Positions 61,162 through 64,000 of a DNA stretch of 64,000 nucleotides are shown here, piece after piece. A program made the position numbers and the translations under genes. Within the stretch, counting starts at the first letter, position 1. Each line of letters begins with the position of its first letter. The stretch comes from Alphaproteobacteria bacterium (GTDB lineage Bacteria; Pseudomonadota; Alphaproteobacteria; WRAU01; Hepatincolaceae): the NCBI GenBank assembly GCA_009780035.1, contig WRAU01000003.1, forward strand, positions 113,945 to 177,944, read 5' to 3'. The notes below the pieces were generated by a model, which was not told where the DNA came from, did not search any database, and worked only from the letters and a program-made list of their open reading frames with translations.

Positions 61162-61219
61162 TTAGATAGTTTTATAAAACAGCTTACCGATAGTTAGCAT
61201 TAATAATTACTGGCAATTA

Positions 61220-61666
61220 TTATTTATCTCGCTTTTTTTGAAAAAAAATATTAAGAATCTCTCGGCACTCTTTTTCATAAAAGCCGCCGATAGCATTAAT
61301 ATTATGAGATGTTCCAGTCTTATTAGAATAAGCTCCAAAATAAACATTCTCTATTCTTGCCAGCCGAATAGCCTCTATGCACATATCACAAGGTTCTAAT
61401 GTTATAAATATAGATGTATTATCCAGCCGATAATTATTAATTTTTTTACAGGCTTCACGGATAGCTAAAATTTCTGCGTGGGCAGTAGGGTCGCAAAGGC
61501 TTATCATTTGATTTCTTGTAATAGCTAAAATTTCGCCAGTTAAATTATTAACAATTACGCATCCTACAGGAACTTCATGCGGAATTTGATTATAAAGCGT
61601 CTCTTTTAAACATTTTTCCGCCTCTAATATTGCTAATTCCATATATTTGTTATTAAACAGTTTCAT
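61220..61666 (-). CDS. tadA: tRNA-specific adenosine deaminase
   Basis: TadA converts A34 to inosine in tRNA-Arg. The 148-residue protein has the zinc and catalytic motifs PTAHAEILAI (His, Glu) and LEPCDMCIEAI (two Cys). It is on the minus strand, convergent with the plus-strand genes to its left and divergent from the pseudouridine synthase gene. Confidence 0.93.
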   Translation of the reverse strand: MKLFNNKYMELAILEAEKCLKETLYNQIPHEVPVGCVIVNNLTGEILAITRNQMISLCDPTAHAEILAIREACKKINNYRLDNTSIFITLEPCDMCIEAIRLARIENVYFGAYSNKTGTSHNINAIGGFYEKECREILNIFFQKKRDK

Positions 61667-61696
61667 ATCGTATAAAAAAAGGTTATTATTCTTAGG

Positions 61697-61809
61697 TTAA
61701 ATATTTTGCATATCTGGTTTTCCACTGCGAAAATTTTGCTATCATGTTTTAGTTATATACCACGAGCAAAATATTCTAGTATAAATCTCAAGCTATGCAA
61801 AATTTATTA
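61697..61809. repeat. Long imperfect palindrome, family A copy 5 (inverted orientation)
   Basis: Outer arms TTTTGCATA / TATGCAAAA and an apical stem AAAATTTTGCT / GAGCAAAATATT enclose the loop. Read on the minus strand the order is TTTATACTA, then GTATATAACTAAAACATGA, then GCAGTGGAAA, closely matching copy 3. It fills the gap between divergent tadA and the RsuA-family gene. Confidence 0.75.
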
Positions 61810-61823
61810 AGTAGAGGAAACTC

Positions 61824-62597
61824 ATGTCTAATAAAAATATAAATGAATTTAATAAAGAAAGCCAAGAAAGAATCGCAAAAAGAATCGCCCACTTAGGATA
61901 CTGCTCTCGCCGTGATGCCGAAAAGCTAATTGCCGCTAAAAAGGTTAAGGTCAACGGCATTCTTATAGAAACTCCTGCAACCTTAGTAAGTGTAAACGAT
62001 AAAATTACTATTGACGATGTTCCTTTGGCTGCTTCTAATCAAACACGGCTTTTTTTATACTATAAACCTAATGGGTTGGTATGCTCGCATAAAGATGAAA
62101 AAGGCAGGGAAACTATTTTTGATTATTTGCCGGCAGAGCTGCCAAGATTGATTTATGTAGGTCGGCTAGATTTAACATCCGAAGGGCTGCTGCTTTTAAC
62201 CAATAATGGCGAATTGGCGAATCTTCTTTCTGCTCCAAAATTAGGTTTGAAACGAACCTATAAAGTTAGGGTTTATGGAAAAATTACTCAAAAACAGTTA
62301 GATGAATTGGCGCTGGGTATTAGTATAGACGGCATTTACTATCAGCCGATTATAGCGAATATTTTAAGAAGGAAGGGTGATAATATTTGGCTGGAGTTTG
62401 TGCTTAAAGAAGGCAAGAATCGTGAGATTCGCATTATTTGCGAATATTTAGGATTGCAGGTCAACCGGCTTATTAGAACATCTTTTGCCAGTTTTACTAT
62501 AGACGGACTTAATGAAGGAGATTTAGTTGAGGTAGGATTATCTTCACTTAGCAGAATATTGCCGAAAGAAGACTTTCATAAATTAGGTATTAATTAA
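61824..62597 (+). CDS. RsuA/RluB-family rRNA pseudouridine synthase
   Basis: The 257-residue protein has an N-terminal S4 RNA-binding domain (RIAHLGYCSRRDAEKLIAAK) and a catalytic domain with YVGRLDLTSEGLLLLTNNG, the Asp in GRLD being the nucleophile, plus EGKNREIRII. It most likely modifies 23S rRNA (RluB-like). AGAGGAAAC precedes the ATG. rsmD starts one base after its stop. Confidence 0.93.
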   Translation: MSNKNINEFNKESQERIAKRIAHLGYCSRRDAEKLIAAKKVKVNGILIETPATLVSVNDKITIDDVPLAASNQTRLFLYYKPNGLVCSHKDEKGRETIFDYLPAELPRLIYVGRLDLTSEGLLLLTNNGELANLLSAPKLGLKRTYKVRVYGKITQKQLDELALGISIDGIYYQPIIANILRRKGDNIWLEFVLKEGKNREIRIICEYLGLQVNRLIRTSFASFTIDGLNEGDLVEVGLSSLSRILPKEDFHKLGIN

Positions 62598-62598
62598 C

Positions 62599-63180
62599 AT
62601 GAATGCAAGAAATGGCAGGATAATTTCCGGAAAATATCGGGGAAAAAAAATTCCCTTAGATAATAATCCAGCTATAAGACCAACAACCGATAGGGTTAAA
62701 GAAACCATGTTTAATATTCTGCAGCACTCGTATGCCAATAATCTTAAGGGTATAGTGTTAGATTTATTTGCGGGTTCTGGAAGTTTAGGCATAGAATGCC
62801 TGTCGCGCGGTTCAGCAGGAGTAATTTTTGCAGATAAAAATCCTCAGGCAATTATCGGCATTAAAAAATTTGTAAATTCTATGAATTTTGATGGCTTTGC
62901 AGAGTTTATTACCGGCGATTCGCTGCATATAAATTTATCTAAAATTGCTATTTTCCAAGAAGAACAGCTCATAAAAAAAATTTCCCTAGTATTTTTAGAT
63001 CCCCCATACGAATCTACTCTTGTAGAAGATTCGCTGAATTTATTATTGCAATGTAAGATTCTACAAGAAGATTGCATTTTTGTGGTAGAGTCTTCTAAAG
63101 ATCTAAAAATAAATAATCTTAAGTTGAATCAAGCCAAAATCATGGGAAAAACCATAATAAAAATCTATCAGTTGAAATAG
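62599..63180 (+). CDS. rsmD: 16S rRNA (guanine-966-N2)-methyltransferase
   Basis: The 193-residue SAM-dependent enzyme has RIISGKYRGKKI and RPTTDRVKETMFNIL at the N-terminus, the SAM loop VLDLFAGSGSLGIECLSRG and the catalytic FLDPPYES. It is coupled to the preceding pseudouridine synthase gene. Confidence 0.96.
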   Translation: MNARNGRIISGKYRGKKIPLDNNPAIRPTTDRVKETMFNILQHSYANNLKGIVLDLFAGSGSLGIECLSRGSAGVIFADKNPQAIIGIKKFVNSMNFDGFAEFITGDSLHINLSKIAIFQEEQLIKKISLVFLDPPYESTLVEDSLNLLLQCKILQEDCIFVVESSKDLKINNLKLNQAKIMGKTIIKIYQLK

Positions 63181-63228
63181 ATGCTAAATCATTATACTAT
63201 ATAGCTATAATTCATTTGGTGTGTTTCA

Positions 63229-63858
63229 GTGTGTAAAATAATTTCTATCAGTGGTTCTCATGGTGTAGGTAAAACTTCTTTAATTAACTTAATAGTTGAT
63301 AAGTTTGAGGTAGATTCTACAAAAATTAAATTTTTTAAAGAAATAAACAGCGGTTTATTTAACATTGGTTTTGCCCTTAACGGTAAAGCGCACGATTTTG
63401 ATGAAGTTATGTTTTCGCAGCAAAAGGCGTTTTATTTAGGCTATGAAATTCTTAAATATTACTTAAATCGCAATAACGACAACCGTTTAGTAATTACCGA
63501 TAGGTCTTGTGTAGATACTTTTGTTTATACCGATTATTTCTTAAAAAAGCACCCCAATGAAATGCCTAAATATGCTGATGTATTAGCAGATATGCAAAGT
63601 AAATCGCAAGAAATTCTGCAGAATGTGCATCATGTTTTTCTGCCTCCTTTTAAAGATTTTGAAATCCTAGAAGATAGAATGAGCGTATCCGACCGCGACC
63701 TTATTTGGCATAATTTTCAAAAATATTTTTTAAGTGAAAATAAGGCAAAATTCGTTATTTTAGAATCAAACTCAACCCTGGAAAGATTTGATGAAATTAT
63801 CCAGCACGATAAATTGCTTCCTATAATTTATTCTTATGAACAGCAATCAGTAAAATAA
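63229..63858 (+). CDS. P-loop AAA/nucleotide-kinase-like protein
   Basis: The 209-residue protein starts with GTG and has a clear P-loop ISGSHGVGKTSLINL (about 7-21) and ITDRSCVDTFVYTDYFL (about 88-104), a DRS lid-like motif as in thymidylate kinases and NadR-type kinases (AAA_28-like). It is probably a small-molecule or nucleotide kinase, or a stand-alone ATPase. The substrate is not evident. It is 48 nt downstream of rsmD. Confidence 0.65.
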   Translation: MCKIISISGSHGVGKTSLINLIVDKFEVDSTKIKFFKEINSGLFNIGFALNGKAHDFDEVMFSQQKAFYLGYEILKYYLNRNNDNRLVITDRSCVDTFVYTDYFLKKHPNEMPKYADVLADMQSKSQEILQNVHHVFLPPFKDFEILEDRMSVSDRDLIWHNFQKYFLSENKAKFVILESNSTLERFDEIIQHDKLLPIIYSYEQQSVK

Positions 63859-63931
63859 GATAAATCTTCTAATTATCAAATAAATTCCGGTAAGAAGGCC
63901 AATATATTGAAAATATGCAATAATAAATAGA

Positions 63932-63960
63932 TTTACAACTATTTAGTGCAATGTTATAAT
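63932..63960 (+). promoter_or_regulatory. Sigma-70 promoter with extended -10
   Basis: TTTACA (63932-63937), a 17-nt spacer and a perfect TATAAT (63955-63960) preceded by TGT (extended -10 TGnTATAAT). It drives the gene starting at 63993. Confidence 0.75.
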
Positions 63961-63992
63961 AGAGAGGGTATTTGTAAGAAAGGAGTAAAGAA

Positions 63993-64000
63993 ATGGGAAA
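63993..64000 (+). CDS. Start of a gene running off the window
   Basis: AAGGAG (63980-63985) is followed after seven bases by ATGGGAAA (63993). Only the first two codons are in view, so no product can be named. Confidence 0.6.

Noticed and set aside
1..64000. tRNA, rRNA or CRISPR features
   Set aside because: No T-loop GGTTCRAATCC-type words, rRNA segments or regularly spaced repeats were seen on either strand, though short tRNAs could be missed by eye.

Overview
This window is AT-rich chromosomal DNA (about one third G+C by eye) from an alphaproteobacterium, most likely Rickettsiales-like or another reduced, host-associated lineage. The evidence is gene order: miaB-ybeY-corC-lnt-xre-metK-trmB-rimP-nusA-infB-rbfA-truB-rpsO-pnp on one side, and aroE-coaE-dnaQ / rho-mnmE ... 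mnmG-rsmG-parA-parB on the other. Both are classic alphaproteobacterial arrangements. No tRNA, rRNA, CRISPR array or transposase gene was seen.

Layout. (a) 1-1.27 kb: a retron cut by the window edge. A minus-strand reverse transcriptase with the retron hallmarks (NAxxH, YVDD, VTG) is preceded by a predicted msr-msd RNA bounded by 9-nt a1/a2 repeats under its own promoter, and then by an unrecognised 40-residue basic small gene. (b) 1.9-36.6 kb: almost entirely minus-strand housekeeping genes for translation and RNA processing, peroxide defence (perR-ahpC and ahpF), envelope genes (lnt, murJ, four small beta-barrel candidates), DNA repair (mutS, dnaQ) and coenzyme or aromatic metabolism. (c) 36.57-37.04 kb: a very AT-rich gap, placed where transcription polarity flips, with three related CtrA-like repeats and a 26-bp perfect palindrome. 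It is my best candidate for the replication origin. (d) 37.5-40.2 kb: rho and mnmE. (e) 40.2-56.0 kb: a glycan island inserted between mnmE and mnmG. It holds polytopic GT-C-like proteins, GtrB/GtrA homologues, GDP-mannose synthesis (eukaryotic-type phosphomannomutase, ManC, Gmd), GT4 and GT2-GT4 enzymes, and a GT29 (sialyltransferase-fold) enzyme. Several parts are decaying: a frameshifted GT-C, a half GT4 and a gtrB remnant. (f) 56.0-61.2 kb: mnmG-rsmG-parA-parB with six parS-like 16-mers, one of them inside mnmG. (g) 61.2-64 kb: tadA, an RsuA/RluB-type pseudouridine synthase, rsmD, a P-loop protein and the first codons of another gene.

Two dispersed repeat families run through the window. 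One consists of long imperfect palindromes of about 105-120 bp, in which the inner core is conserved between copies while the outer arms and apical stem differ between copies yet stay self-complementary. The other is a short REP-like palindrome (GTCATACC...GGTATCC) found in intergenic gaps and twice, in frame, inside mnmE. The most promising material for follow-up is the retron with its small upstream gene, the covarying palindromes, the mnmE insertions, and the bacterial GT29/PMM glycan locus.
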